Origin: a virus
Strand: one strand, 5' to 3'
IMG/VR virus record: IMGVR_UViG_3300017743_000185
Span: 1 to 20,528 of that record
Length of the DNA stretch: 20,528 bases
The notes under the pieces were generated by a model. That model saw only the letters and a list, made by a program, of their open reading frames with translations. It ran no database searches and was not told the origin of the DNA. A program made the position numbers and the translations under genes. Shown here in pieces: positions 1 to 6,046 of this stretch (within the stretch, counting starts at the first letter, position 1; every line of letters begins with the position of its first letter).

Positions 1-1211
1 CCAACAATCAAGTAGCGTAGCTTGCTGAAGATGTCTTCAAGATGATTGACACCGAGATGTGCATGAATCCATACACGACCATCGTTCTCATCCATGAATA
101 CTTTCTTGTAGGTTTCTAGAAGTTTCTCTTCGCCTATATCTTCTTTGACGCTGTTGAGGTGCAACTTAGCGTTAGCTTCGATAGACATAATACCCTCAGC
201 TGTACGACTCCAGTTCTCCTCTAGTGCGACAATACCTACGTTGTCTTCGGTGTGGTTGATAAGCCAGTGTTCAATCTCTCTAGTAACACTAGACTTACCT
301 AGACCAGTACCGCCTGTCAGGGTAACTAACTCACCCTGTCTCATACCCTCAAGCTTTCTGTTCAAGCCATTCCACGGATATGGTATAGAGTCTTTCTTCT
401 CTGTCTGTAGCTTGCGATAAGCATCGAGCTGAGTAGATAGATTCAATATGCCTGACGGTGTATACGTCTTGGCATCCCAGAAAGCACTGACGAATGCTGT
501 ATGCTTTCTAGCTTTGAGCATATCGTTAGGGTCTTTGTAACCCTCTGGCAATGTCATAATCTTAGCCTTGTTCGGAGTAAGAAGCTTAGCTATTTCCTTA
601 GCGCCTTTCTTACCGGCATCGTCTGAGTCAAAGCATATAACTACAGTGTCAAACGATTCCAAGAACTCTAGACTATTCTTAACATCACGAGCACCTCCTT
701 GTGCTCCTGACTTGATAGATACTACAGACCACTTACTACCTAGCAGTTCGTATGCTGCCATAGCATCACACTCACCCTCGACTAGAGTAATAAACTTACC
801 GCCTGATTTGAAGAGCTGTTCTCCGAACAACCCTGATTCTTTGGAGTTACCCTGCCACACAAACTGTTTATCCTGTTTGCGTATCTTTGTGGCTACTTGT
901 TCTCCATTGCTGAAGAAAGGATAGTGATGGCTTGTAACTTGACCACCGACTGTAGTAGTAGATTTAACGCCATACTTCTTGGCAGTCTCTAGGCTAATGC
1001 TACGGTCTGTGAGTGCGTTAAAGCTAGCACCATCCTGCTTCGGTTGATACCTTGTAAAGTCCGTTATGGTATCTTGTTGCACTTCCGATGTGCCATATTG
1101 TTTAAAATAAGTATTGCAACTAAAGCAATACGCTGACCCATCATCATTCTGCGATACTGGGTCACTACCTCCGCACTCAGGGCACGGCAGGTTGTGTTTA
1201 ACAAATGGCAT
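1..1211 (-). CDS. Primase-helicase, T7 gp4-like (partial, C-terminus missing)
   Basis: Bifunctional replication protein that would synthesise RNA primers and unwind DNA at the phage fork. The ATG is at 1209-1211, with an AGAGGTG SD just upstream. About 403 codons are visible before the left edge. Residues 10-32 hold a zinc-binding primase finger (C10-P-E-C13 and C29-F-S-C32). A TOPRIM fold follows, with VEGECDA (E145) and CFDSDDAG (D195, D197). The helicase domain begins near residue 278 and has the Walker A loop GGTGLGKSS (K306) and the ALEE segment (E331/E332), typical of DnaB/gp4 helicases. Walker B and the C-terminus lie outside the window. It is the last visible gene of the leftward cluster, 9 nt after the 77-aa gene. 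The domain order matches T7 gp4, so the function is secure. Confidence 0.95.
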   Translation of the reverse strand, partial: MPFVKHNLPCPECGGSDPVSQNDDGSAYCFSCNTYFKQYGTSEVQQDTITDFTRYQPKQDGASFNALTDRSISLETAKKYGVKSTTTVGGQVTSHHYPFFSNGEQVATKIRKQDKQFVWQGNSKESGLFGEQLFKSGGKFITLVEGECDAMAAYELLGSKWSVVSIKSGAQGGARDVKNSLEFLESFDTVVICFDSDDAGKKGAKEIAKLLTPNKAKIMTLPEGYKDPNDMLKARKHTAFVSAFWDAKTYTPSGILNLSTQLDAYRKLQTEKKDSIPYPWNGLNRKLEGMRQGELVTLTGGTGLGKSSVTREIEHWLINHTEDNVGIVALEENWSRTAEGIMSIEANAKLHLNSVKEDIGEEKLLETYKKVFMDENDGRVWIHAHLGVNHLEDIFSKLRYLIV

Positions 1212-1220
1212 AAGCACCTC

Positions 1221-1454
1221 TTAGTTAGTTTCTGGTTCTTCTTCCGTATCCTCTACGATTGCTTCGTCCGTGAGTTCAGCTTCAAACAGTTCTTTAATAT
1301 GCGTAGCTCCTGCTTGCATTACCTGTATCTGTTTGTTTAACTCTTTGATTTTTGTTACGCTGTGTTGAATAAGTTGGAACAATCCCTGTCCCTGCTCACC
1401 CAACAACGACACATCATAAGATGTGCCATCGTCAGTTTTATAAGTGTACTGCAT
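1221..1454 (-). CDS. Hypothetical 77-aa protein, helical with acidic tail
   Basis: Starts with MQYTYKTDDGTSYDV, then a predicted amphipathic helix (about residues 18-60), then a strongly acidic C-terminus (EDTEEEPETN). Its ATG overlaps the stop of the ssDNA-binding protein gene by one base (TAATG), so translation is probably coupled. It lies between SSB and primase-helicase, so a replication accessory role is possible but not shown. The layout of a short beta start followed by one long helix resembles small phage proteins of the DUF6447 type. That resemblance is from memory and weak. Confidence 0.8.
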   Translation of the reverse strand: MQYTYKTDDGTSYDVSLLGEQGQGLFQLIQHSVTKIKELNKQIQVMQAGATHIKELFEAELTDEAIVEDTEEEPETN

Positions 1455-1879
1455 TATAGTTCGTCTCCCATGTCATCTTCTACGTCAAACTCACCACCGT
1501 CAACTGAGCCGACAGATACTAAGTCTAACACTTGCATTGCTTGGAAGTCTAAGCCTTTAAAGGTTTTGCCTTTCCACACTGACTCCCACTCCTTGTACTG
1601 AACCTTAACCTTAGAGCCATTACCTACACGCTCATCAATAGGGTTCTTCTGTCCGTCTACTAGCTTAGGTGCAGAGCGAACCATACCGTTAGGTCCATTA
1701 ACTTTACGCTTAATTACGATAGCTTTACCCTCGTCCATATCTTTTGTAGGGTAGCCACGCTTCTCAAAGTCATTAGCAGTATCATCATCAACAACTAGAT
1801 TAACCGTGTATACGGGTTCATAAGTTGTATTCGGTGTTGTTACACTTGCCCAATAAGCTGTTCCTGTTACTATTGCCAT
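1454..1879 (-). CDS. Single-stranded DNA-binding protein (phage gp2.5-like)
   Basis: 141 aa. The body looks all-beta (MAIVTGTAYWASVTTP..., YEPVYTVNLVVDD, GNGSKVKVQYKEWES). It ends in a very acidic tail (EFDVEDDMGDEL), the hallmark of phage and bacterial SSBs, whose tails contact replication partners. It would coat ssDNA during replication and recombination. A GGAG SD lies 8 nt before the ATG. It has its own consensus promoter (1915-1943) and is the first gene of an SSB / 77-aa / primase-helicase unit joined by TAATG coupling, which supports the replication role. Assignment rests on fold-like features, the tail and context, not on a single diagnostic motif. Confidence 0.8.
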   Translation of the reverse strand: MAIVTGTAYWASVTTPNTTYEPVYTVNLVVDDDTANDFEKRGYPTKDMDEGKAIVIKRKVNGPNGMVRSAPKLVDGQKNPIDERVGNGSKVKVQYKEWESVWKGKTFKGLDFQAMQVLDLVSVGSVDGGEFDVEDDMGDEL

Positions 1880-1914
1880 ATCATTTTCTCCATGTGGTTA
1901 AAAATTAAAAAGGT

Positions 1915-1943
1915 ATTATACTGATTTAGATTGCTGTTGTCAA
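1915..1943 (-). promoter_or_regulatory. Sigma-70 promoter for the SSB/primase unit
   Basis: Reading the minus strand: TTGACA (1938-1943), a 17-nt spacer and TATAAT (1915-1920), a perfect consensus match. Transcription should start near 1908, about 30 nt before the SSB start codon. The bases before the -35 (GTGC) are the same as those before the rightward promoter at 7111. Confidence 0.85.
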
Positions 1944-1946
1944 GCA

Positions 1947-2066
1947 CTATTTTGGATAAACGTGAGTTATTTCTATTAATGCTGACACAAGAGTAGCGCC
2001 TACAATTACATCAATAGGCGCTCCCAAAGCATATAAACTAATGCACACTGCCGCTGTGGTTATCAA
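1947..2066 (-). CDS. Small hydrophobic membrane peptide, 39 aa (TTG start)
   Basis: Fills most of the gap between the MazG-like gene and the SSB promoter. It opens with TTG preceded by a GGAG SD at 8-nt spacing, overlaps the 3' end of the MazG-like gene, and ends with TAG just before the SSB -35 box. The peptide (MITTAAVCISLYALGAP..., IVGATLVSALIEI) is almost wholly hydrophobic and could form one or two membrane helices. The same DNA has an 8-bp inverted repeat (1995-2002 with 2015-2022, GC-rich), so the region could instead be a non-coding hairpin. No function is claimed. Confidence 0.45.
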   Translation of the reverse strand: MITTAAVCISLYALGAPIDVIVGATLVSALIEITHVYPK

Positions 2067-2325
2067 CTATACTACTCCATTGTTTAAGTTTAGATAATTT
2101 ACTTTCGACTGCTTCCTGTAAAGGTTCTTCTTCTAAGAAACCATACTCAAGAAGCAGGGAAACCATACATAGAACATCCCCTGCCTCTTGAAGTATATTA
2201 TCTAGGTGTTTAATCTCGTTGCCGAACCTGATAATTTTACTGCAAGCCATGCTTAACTCCGAGCATTCTTCCATAGTTATTACTAGAAGCTCACGCTCTT
2301 GTGGTGTTAGTTTGTCGCTAAGCAT
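2038..2325 (-). CDS. MazG-like nucleotide pyrophosphohydrolase
   Basis: 95 aa, all-alpha. It carries the metal-binding signature of the MazG / phosphoribosyl-ATP pyrophosphatase superfamily: E19-E20-x-x-E23 in the first helix and E47-x-G-D50 (EAGDVL) in the second. Such enzymes hydrolyse (d)NTPs to the monophosphate and pyrophosphate. In phages they are linked to nucleotide-pool control or to (p)ppGpp signalling in the host. The ATG overlaps the stop of the DUF932 gene (TAATG). Length and motif spacing fit a single-domain enzyme. The substrate cannot be told from sequence. Confidence 0.85.
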   Translation of the reverse strand: MLSDKLTPQERELLVITMEECSELSMACSKIIRFGNEIKHLDNILQEAGDVLCMVSLLLEYGFLEEEPLQEAVESKLSKLKQWSSIVDNHSGSVH

Positions 2326-3254
2326 TATGCCGCCCTTGCAAAAGCTTTACGCACAATCTCTTGACGATTAGCTCTGACCGAAGCAATGTTTCGGTTAGAT
2401 GCTTTGGTGTACGCACCTGAGTGAGTAGACCAATCTGTAAAGGCATTGTACAAAGCCCAACGATTCTGACCTAGACGTACTTTATATCTATGGAAAGCGT
2501 CCCAGATGTAGGCTACATTCTTACCAGTGCCTCTGTTATTGTCAACAACTGCTGAGGGCGATAAGTGCTGAGACTCTTCAATAAGCTTTGGTGAGCCTAC
2601 GGCATGGCATATCTCTTTGAAAGCTTGGTCAGAACTAACGTACTCGCCTTGCATTCTGTCCCATAACTCTCGCTCGTTGTTGAATACATCTAGTGCTTTG
2701 ACGATTAGGTTAGCACCATGCTCAATGTTAAGGCTCTTGGTGTGCTTAGCTTTATATACAGCTACCTCACCACCAATAAATACCTGTAGATTTGTACAAG
2801 CAGACTGTATAGCTGCGGCACTAATCATAAACGGGAATGTACCATCAATAGAACTAGTAGCAAGTAGGCTGAGAGACGCTGTATCGCCATCTGGAGTCTC
2901 ATAAGTATGAGCAGGTAGTCTATATTGAACGAAGCATCTAGCACCGTCATGCGAAGTTCTAATAGTTTCTTCGATGTCTGTGGTGTTAAGGTCTGAACGC
3001 TCAATGATAGAACGTGTAGAGTCTATCATCTTTCTGGGTGCTACAGCCTGATAGCCGTGACCATGAACGCCTAGCTCTTGACCTGTATCGATGCGATAGA
3101 TAACAGACTTGGAGCTACCTAGTTCTGTCCCACCATCATCAATAGAATAATATAAGGGTGCGGTATTTATATCAAAATCTGCTGACCCATATCCCTTATC
3201 TCTAAGGGACTGGGTAGCACCGTAGTTCTGAAACATAGGTGTTATGTTAGACAT
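2325..3254 (-). CDS. DUF932 family protein (phage/plasmid-like)
   Basis: 309 aa. The C-terminal stretch RWALYNAFTDWSTHSGAY (about residues 265-283), the N-terminal IYRIDTGQELGVHGHGY and the central FPFMISAAAIQSACTNL fit the DUF932 family, found in many phages and plasmids and often near recombination or replication genes. The biochemical role is unknown. It is coupled by one-base TAATG overlaps to both the gene before (3254) and the gene after (2325), placing it in the leftward cluster between the small-gene block and the nucleotide/replication genes. Confidence 0.85.
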   Translation of the reverse strand: MSNITPMFQNYGATQSLRDKGYGSADFDINTAPLYYSIDDGGTELGSSKSVIYRIDTGQELGVHGHGYQAVAPRKMIDSTRSIIERSDLNTTDIEETIRTSHDGARCFVQYRLPAHTYETPDGDTASLSLLATSSIDGTFPFMISAAAIQSACTNLQVFIGGEVAVYKAKHTKSLNIEHGANLIVKALDVFNNERELWDRMQGEYVSSDQAFKEICHAVGSPKLIEESQHLSPSAVVDNNRGTGKNVAYIWDAFHRYKVRLGQNRWALYNAFTDWSTHSGAYTKASNRNIASVRANRQEIVRKAFARAA

Positions 3255-3508
3255 TAGCTGACTCCTTCGATGCCGTTGATGTCTTTGATATTGTTGAAGC
3301 TGATAGACCTAGAGCCTCTGTGCTGTAGATAGAAAGCCCACTTGTAGCAATGCAAGATATTAAAGCACTCGCCCTTGCTGACTTCGAAGCGGTTCTTAGA
3401 GCTTCTGCGTCTAACAATAAAAGACTTACCGAATAGTTTACCGTTTTTCTTACCGCTAAAAACGAGTGAATGTACTGCCGATGCTACAAAGTTAAATAAA
3501 GTTTCCAT
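3254..3508 (-). CDS. Hypothetical 84-aa basic protein
   Basis: Starts METLFNFVASAVHSLVFSG and contains a basic patch (KSFIVRRRSSKNRFEV, about residues 28-43). A longer reading from a GTG at 3523 exists, but ATG 3508 is preferred: a TGAGG SD lies about 8 nt upstream, and that SD would be inside the longer form. Its stop overlaps the DUF932 start (TAATG), and it begins 4 nt after the 49-aa gene. No family recognised; the basic patch could bind nucleic acid. Confidence 0.7.
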   Translation of the reverse strand: METLFNFVASAVHSLVFSGKKNGKLFGKSFIVRRRSSKNRFEVSKGECFNILHCYKWAFYLQHRGSRSISFNNIKDINGIEGVS

Positions 3509-3512
3509 AGTA

Positions 3513-3662
3513 TTATACCTCACAGGTTAAAGTTAAGTTTTCGTTTTGTGTCTGTTCAAAAGCATATTGGTCGGCATAGCCATCTATATAATCTGGGTTG
3601 CCGTTGTAATCACAGGGTAGTCCATCAATACAATCTTGAACTCCTCTATCATATTCGCTCAT
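3513..3662 (-). CDS. Small 49-aa acidic protein
   Basis: Begins MSEYDRGVQDCIDGLPCDY with an AAGGAG SD about 7 nt before the ATG, and its ATG overlaps the upstream stop (TAATG). It is rich in Tyr, Asp and Gly. The pattern of DRG, CIDG, PC, YIDGYADQYA recalls small phage proteins loosely similar to ribosome modulation factor (Gx..DxxxGxPC..Y..G). That is a weak analogy, not an assignment. SD, overlap and position in a coupled series support it as a real gene. Confidence 0.6.
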   Translation of the reverse strand: MSEYDRGVQDCIDGLPCDYNGNPDYIDGYADQYAFEQTQNENLTLTCEV

Positions 3663-3862
3663 TAGTTTTCTCCTTTGACATATTCTCTATATCCTTCTTC
3701 AACTACTAGTCTAGCAATAATGTAAGCACCACCATGAAGTACACCCTCTGTGCTAGCTTCATCATAGCTATGACAATAGATATGTTTAGACGGTTTGTTT
3801 TCGTACAATAACTCTACCGACCATGATGGTAACTTATCGGTTGTCGAGTTCGAGATAGTCAT
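3662..3862 (-). CDS. Hypothetical 66-aa protein
   Basis: Starts MTISNSTTDKLPSWSVELLY. An ATG further upstream (3925) would add 21 residues but has no SD and reads through the 54-aa gene in another frame. The ATG at 3862 has GGAGGC about 8 nt upstream, so it is chosen. Its first 29 nt overlap the end of the 54-aa gene and its stop overlaps the 49-aa gene start. It looks like a small alpha/beta protein (SWSVELLYEN, HIYCHSYDEAS, AYIIARLVVEEGYREYV). Function unknown. Confidence 0.7.
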   Translation of the reverse strand: MTISNSTTDKLPSWSVELLYENKPSKHIYCHSYDEASTEGVLHGGAYIIARLVVEEGYREYVKGEN

Positions 3863-3998
3863 ATTCTTCTGCCTCCGATTTATATCCTTCAAGTGCTTCT
3901 TTGGGTAGCATCGACAATAGTTCATATATCGGTGCTAAGTCTTTGTTTTCTATATCCTTTTCAATCTGGTTGATAACATCTAATACTAAATCTTCCAT
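3834..3998 (-). CDS. Small 54-aa acidic helical protein
   Basis: Sequence starts MEDLVLDVINQIEKDIENKD and ends YDYLELDNR. It is highly acidic and predicted mostly helical. The ATG has a GGAG SD about 7 nt upstream and lies 4 nt after the stop of the coiled-coil gene. It overlaps the next gene by 29 nt in another frame, and that gene's SD is inside this coding sequence. Strong negative charge is seen in DNA-mimic inhibitors, but nothing here shows such a role. Confidence 0.65.
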   Translation of the reverse strand: MEDLVLDVINQIEKDIENKDLAPIYELLSMLPKEALEGYKSEAEEYDYLELDNR

Positions 3999-4002
3999 AG
4001 CT

Positions 4003-4305
4003 TTACTCCACAGTCAGTTTGATTTTGTTTAAAGATTCTTTAATCTTAGCTTGTATAACTCCCTCATTTAACTGCACTCCATCTTCTTCAAACTCATTGA
4101 GTCTTTCTTCGTAACGCTCTAGATTATATTCATTCTCGTCAGCCAATGCTCTAATCTCATCTAGCTGACTCTCGAAATCTGAGAACCATTCTCGAATAGA
4201 TTCTAGCTCTTTGGTTATCGTCTTTTTCTTGCTAGCCAAAGCTACATCAAGGACATCCTGTATTTTATAGTTTATATATTCATCAAGCATATCTTGTAAG
4301 TTCAT
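4003..4305 (-). CDS. Coiled-coil protein, 100 aa
   Basis: Almost entirely helical: MNLQDMLDEYINYKIQDVLD, then a charged heptad-like stretch (about residues 26-75, KKKTITKELESIREWFSDFE, LDEIRALADENEYNLERYEE) and a final helix. Likely oligomeric. Its ATG overlaps the stop of the 58-aa gene by 4 nt (ATGA), so translation is coupled. No enzymatic motif seen, function unknown. Confidence 0.75.
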   Translation of the reverse strand: MNLQDMLDEYINYKIQDVLDVALASKKKTITKELESIREWFSDFESQLDEIRALADENEYNLERYEERLNEFEEDGVQLNEGVIQAKIKESLNKIKLTVE

Positions 4306-4478
4306 TGTTTCACCGCCTTTAAATCTTCAAGTTCAATTCCATCAGCTAAATGACTACAGTCATACCAATCAGCCTCATAAAGTTTAATGTTACCGTTATC
4401 ATCTAGCTCTTCGTTACCGTCTTCGTCTAGTCGGTAGAACTGGATGTTCCATACTTCTATTGTATAGTCTTTACTCAT
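4302..4478 (-). CDS. Hypothetical 58-aa acidic protein
   Basis: Begins MSKDYTIEVWNIQFYRLDED and contains EDGNEELDDNGNIKLYEADW, a very acidic hairpin-like segment. The ATG at 4478 is chosen over one at 4502 because GGGGAG lies about 7 nt upstream of it and the longer form would run back through the 43-aa gene. It overlaps that gene by 8 nt and the coiled-coil gene by ATGA. Function unknown. Confidence 0.7.
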   Translation of the reverse strand: MSKDYTIEVWNIQFYRLDEDGNEELDDNGNIKLYEADWYDCSHLADGIELEDLKAVKQ

Positions 4479-4602
4479 AGTATTCTCCCCGCAATTCTTC
4501 AACCATCTTATATATATCTATCAAATAGGAATCAGGAATCCCTAATTCATTTTGTAATTCTTGAATTTCAACGTGTAATAATTCTAAAAGTTTAAGACTC
4601 AT
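4471..4602 (-). CDS. Small 43-aa helical protein
   Basis: Reads MSLKLLELLHVEIQELQNEL then GIPDSYLIDIYKMVEELRGE and a short end. One or two amphipathic helices are expected. A GGAG SD lies about 8 nt before the ATG, and the gene starts 2 nt after the stop of the HhH gene (4605). It carries the next gene's SD in its own coding end. Too short to classify. Confidence 0.6.
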   Translation of the reverse strand: MSLKLLELLHVEIQELQNELGIPDSYLIDIYKMVEELRGEYYE

Positions 4603-4604
4603 AA

Positions 4605-5219
4605 CTATTCTCCAATTAAATAACTGTAGTGGACTTCGCTAACATGGTTAGCATCTTGCCACCGCTTAGATTTTGTAGCTAGATTCTCACACCATGAGTT
4701 CCATAGATTATCACAGCCATAAGCATGACACAAATCTATATAGGTTCTGGTTCGTTGGTCGTTAGCTTCCATAGCTTTCAGAGTCTTAGGCTTTGGATTC
4801 AGCTTCAGAATCTTAGGGTCTACATTGTACATCTTGATGTTATGAACATCCATACAACCAACCATTCCTGCTATTAGCTGACAGCAGAAACCTGCTTTAG
4901 GTAAACCTAAGCCATCAACTCTAAGGAAGATTGTCATCAGGCTGAAAGCCTTTTCGTCATAAGTTCTACCTGAGTTAAGGACTGCTTGAACCTGAGCAAA
5001 CATCTTATGTTTATTCGACATGAGATACTCATAAGTCTTAATCTTGTTGCCCCAAAGAAACTTGGAGTCTAACTTGTTAGCTCTAACGTCAGCCATCTGC
5101 TCTCCGACTGAAAGCCAGTTCTGTTGGATTGATAGAACTACCATGAGTACAGTATCTGCCATGTTGTTAGCACTACGTTGAGAGTATTCCTGAACCGCTT
5201 TACAGTGAGTGTTGAACAT
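4605..5219 (-). CDS. HhH-motif protein, DNA glycosylase-like
   Basis: 204 aa from ATG 5219. An ATG at 5225 sits directly on the AAGGAG SD, so 5219 (6-nt spacing) is preferred. Residues about 101-130 read DGLGLPKAGFCCQLIAGM followed by VGCMDVHNIKMY. This resembles the helix-hairpin-helix, catalytic Lys and DVH Asp of HhH-GPD glycosylases such as OGG1 (GVGTK...VDVH), with a slightly different loop length. The surrounding sequence is helical, as in that fold. If the match holds, it could bind or excise modified bases, perhaps for repair or modification of phage or host DNA. It could also be a non-catalytic HhH DNA-binding protein. Confidence 0.7.
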   Translation of the reverse strand: MFNTHCKAVQEYSQRSANNMADTVLMVVLSIQQNWLSVGEQMADVRANKLDSKFLWGNKIKTYEYLMSNKHKMFAQVQAVLNSGRTYDEKAFSLMTIFLRVDGLGLPKAGFCCQLIAGMVGCMDVHNIKMYNVDPKILKLNPKPKTLKAMEANDQRTRTYIDLCHAYGCDNLWNSWCENLATKSKRWQDANHVSEVHYSYLIGE

Positions 5220-5234
5220 CGCCATCTCCTTTGT

Positions 5235-5291
5235 AAGGAATTAAATAATTAATAAGTTCATTCTGAACTTCTTATTAATTATTTAATCCTT
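5235..5291 (-). repeat. Long AT-only hairpin before the HhH gene
   Basis: An inverted repeat with a 17-bp perfect A/T core (ATTAAATAATTAATAAG and its complement) plus flanking AAGG/CCTT and TTCA/TGAA steps, closing on a 3-nt loop near 5261. It lies between the stop of the 78-aa gene and the HhH start codon. The SD of the HhH gene lies just outside the stem. It could be an RNase III processing site, an attenuator or an mRNA stabiliser. No T-tract follows it on the transcribed strand. Confidence 0.75.
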
Positions 5292-5302
5292 ATTTAATTT
5301 AA

Positions 5303-5539
5303 TTATCTAATTGATTTAGTATTAAAACTATTTACAGCTTCTTCAAAGGTTAAATCGTAATGACCCCAAAATATCATACAGCCATCTTCAAAGCTAACAT
5401 CATGGACTGCATAGCAGTTATCTTTAAGTCTAGGACTTCGTATCATAGATATAACTACCTGCTTCTTATCACAATATCTAACAACATCAGCATCAATAGC
5501 TATATCTAAATGGTTTGAAACTTGCATAAGTCTATTCAT
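5303..5539 (-). CDS. Hypothetical 78-aa protein
   Basis: Begins MNRLMQVSNHLDIAIDADVV and ends FEEAVNSFNTKSIR. It looks like a small alpha/beta protein (VVISMIRSPR, CYAVHDVSFEDGCMIFWGHY). GGAGTT lies about 6 nt before the ATG and the gene overlaps the 58-aa gene upstream by ATGA. The hairpin at 5235-5291 follows its stop. No family recognised. Confidence 0.75.
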   Translation of the reverse strand: MNRLMQVSNHLDIAIDADVVRYCDKKQVVISMIRSPRLKDNCYAVHDVSFEDGCMIFWGHYDLTFEEAVNSFNTKSIR

Positions 5540-5712
5540 TGTATTAACTCCTTACAGTGTATTTCATAATCTAAAGCTATGGTATAATCTTCTGAAATTT
5601 CACTATCTTGCAACCAATCCCAAACCATATCTTCGGCTTCTATATTACTATTAGCATCAACCATTATTGAGCCATTTTTAGAACCAGTGTAATATACTTT
5701 ATACTTTTTCAT
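5536..5712 (-). CDS. Small 58-aa protein (MKKYKVYYTG-)
   Basis: Starts MKKYKVYYTGSKNGSIMVDA, then NIEAEDMVWDWLQDSEISED. The order of a beta pair then an AEDM helix is common among short phage ORFs that begin KKYKVxxxG and have xIEAEsxEEA. Ends in TGA overlapping the next ATG (ATGA). A GGGAG sits about 10 nt before the ATG, which is a little far. Function unknown. Confidence 0.65.
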   Translation of the reverse strand: MKKYKVYYTGSKNGSIMVDANSNIEAEDMVWDWLQDSEISEDYTIALDYEIHCKELIQ

Positions 5713-5716
5713 AACT

Positions 5717-5887
5717 CTATTGCTCCCGTCTGTAATAAGAACCTATAACTACATCAGTGTAGCCCATTCTTCGCCAATCATCTGCTACATCGTTAGCAGA
5801 CTCTATACTAAACAGCTCTGGACTTATTTCTATACCACCGACCCAAACTGTATAAATTTTTACATCACGCTTTGAAAACTGTTCCAT
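5717..5887 (-). CDS. Small 56-aa protein (TVWVGGIE-)
   Basis: Contains KIYTVWVGGIEISPELFSIE followed by ANDVADDWRRMGYTDVVIGS. The TVWVGG...A..A..W...GY.DVVI pattern recurs in small early proteins of many phages, from general familiarity. GGAGC lies 8 nt before the ATG. It ends 4 nt before the 58-aa gene begins. Probably a real small domain protein, function unknown. Confidence 0.65.
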   Translation of the reverse strand: MEQFSKRDVKIYTVWVGGIEISPELFSIESANDVADDWRRMGYTDVVIGSYYRREQ

Positions 5888-5891
5888 AAAT

Positions 5892-5981
5892 CTATGCTCC
5901 GTAATCTGCTAGAATTAAAAGAATTACCAAACCAATCGCAAATAAATTTACTGCAAGTAAATCAATATCTTCTTCTCGCAT
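5892..5981 (-). CDS. 29-aa single-span membrane peptide
   Basis: MREEDIDLLA followed by the hydrophobic run VNLFAIGLVILLILADYGA. One membrane helix is expected with a charged N-terminus. The ATG has TGAGGT about 8 nt upstream and the gene is the first after the promoter at 6014-6042; its stop is 4 nt before the next ATG. Short, but the regular spacing and SD argue that it is translated. Confidence 0.55.
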   Translation of the reverse strand: MREEDIDLLAVNLFAIGLVILLILADYGA

Positions 5982-6013
5982 AACTTTATACCTCACTCGT
6001 TGAATAGATTTAT

Positions 6014-6042
6014 ATTATACAGGACTTCCTTGTCCGAGTCAA
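6014..6042 (-). promoter_or_regulatory. Sigma-70 promoter for the small-gene block
   Basis: Minus strand: TTGACT (6037-6042), 17-nt spacer, TATAAT (6014-6019). It lies just after the stop of the 136-aa gene and upstream of the 29-aa gene. The spacer holds an inverted repeat (GGAC, 6-nt loop, GTCC). Confidence 0.7.
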
Positions 6043-6046
6043 ACAA

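Noticed and set aside
568-924. 118-aa plus-strand frame near the left end
   Set aside because: Lies antisense to the primase-helicase, whose zinc, TOPRIM and Walker motifs are clear.
3506-3523. TATAAT on the minus strand near 3512-3517 as a promoter
   Set aside because: No -35-like hexamer at 16-18 nt, and the site lies at the coding end of the 49-aa gene and SD of the next.
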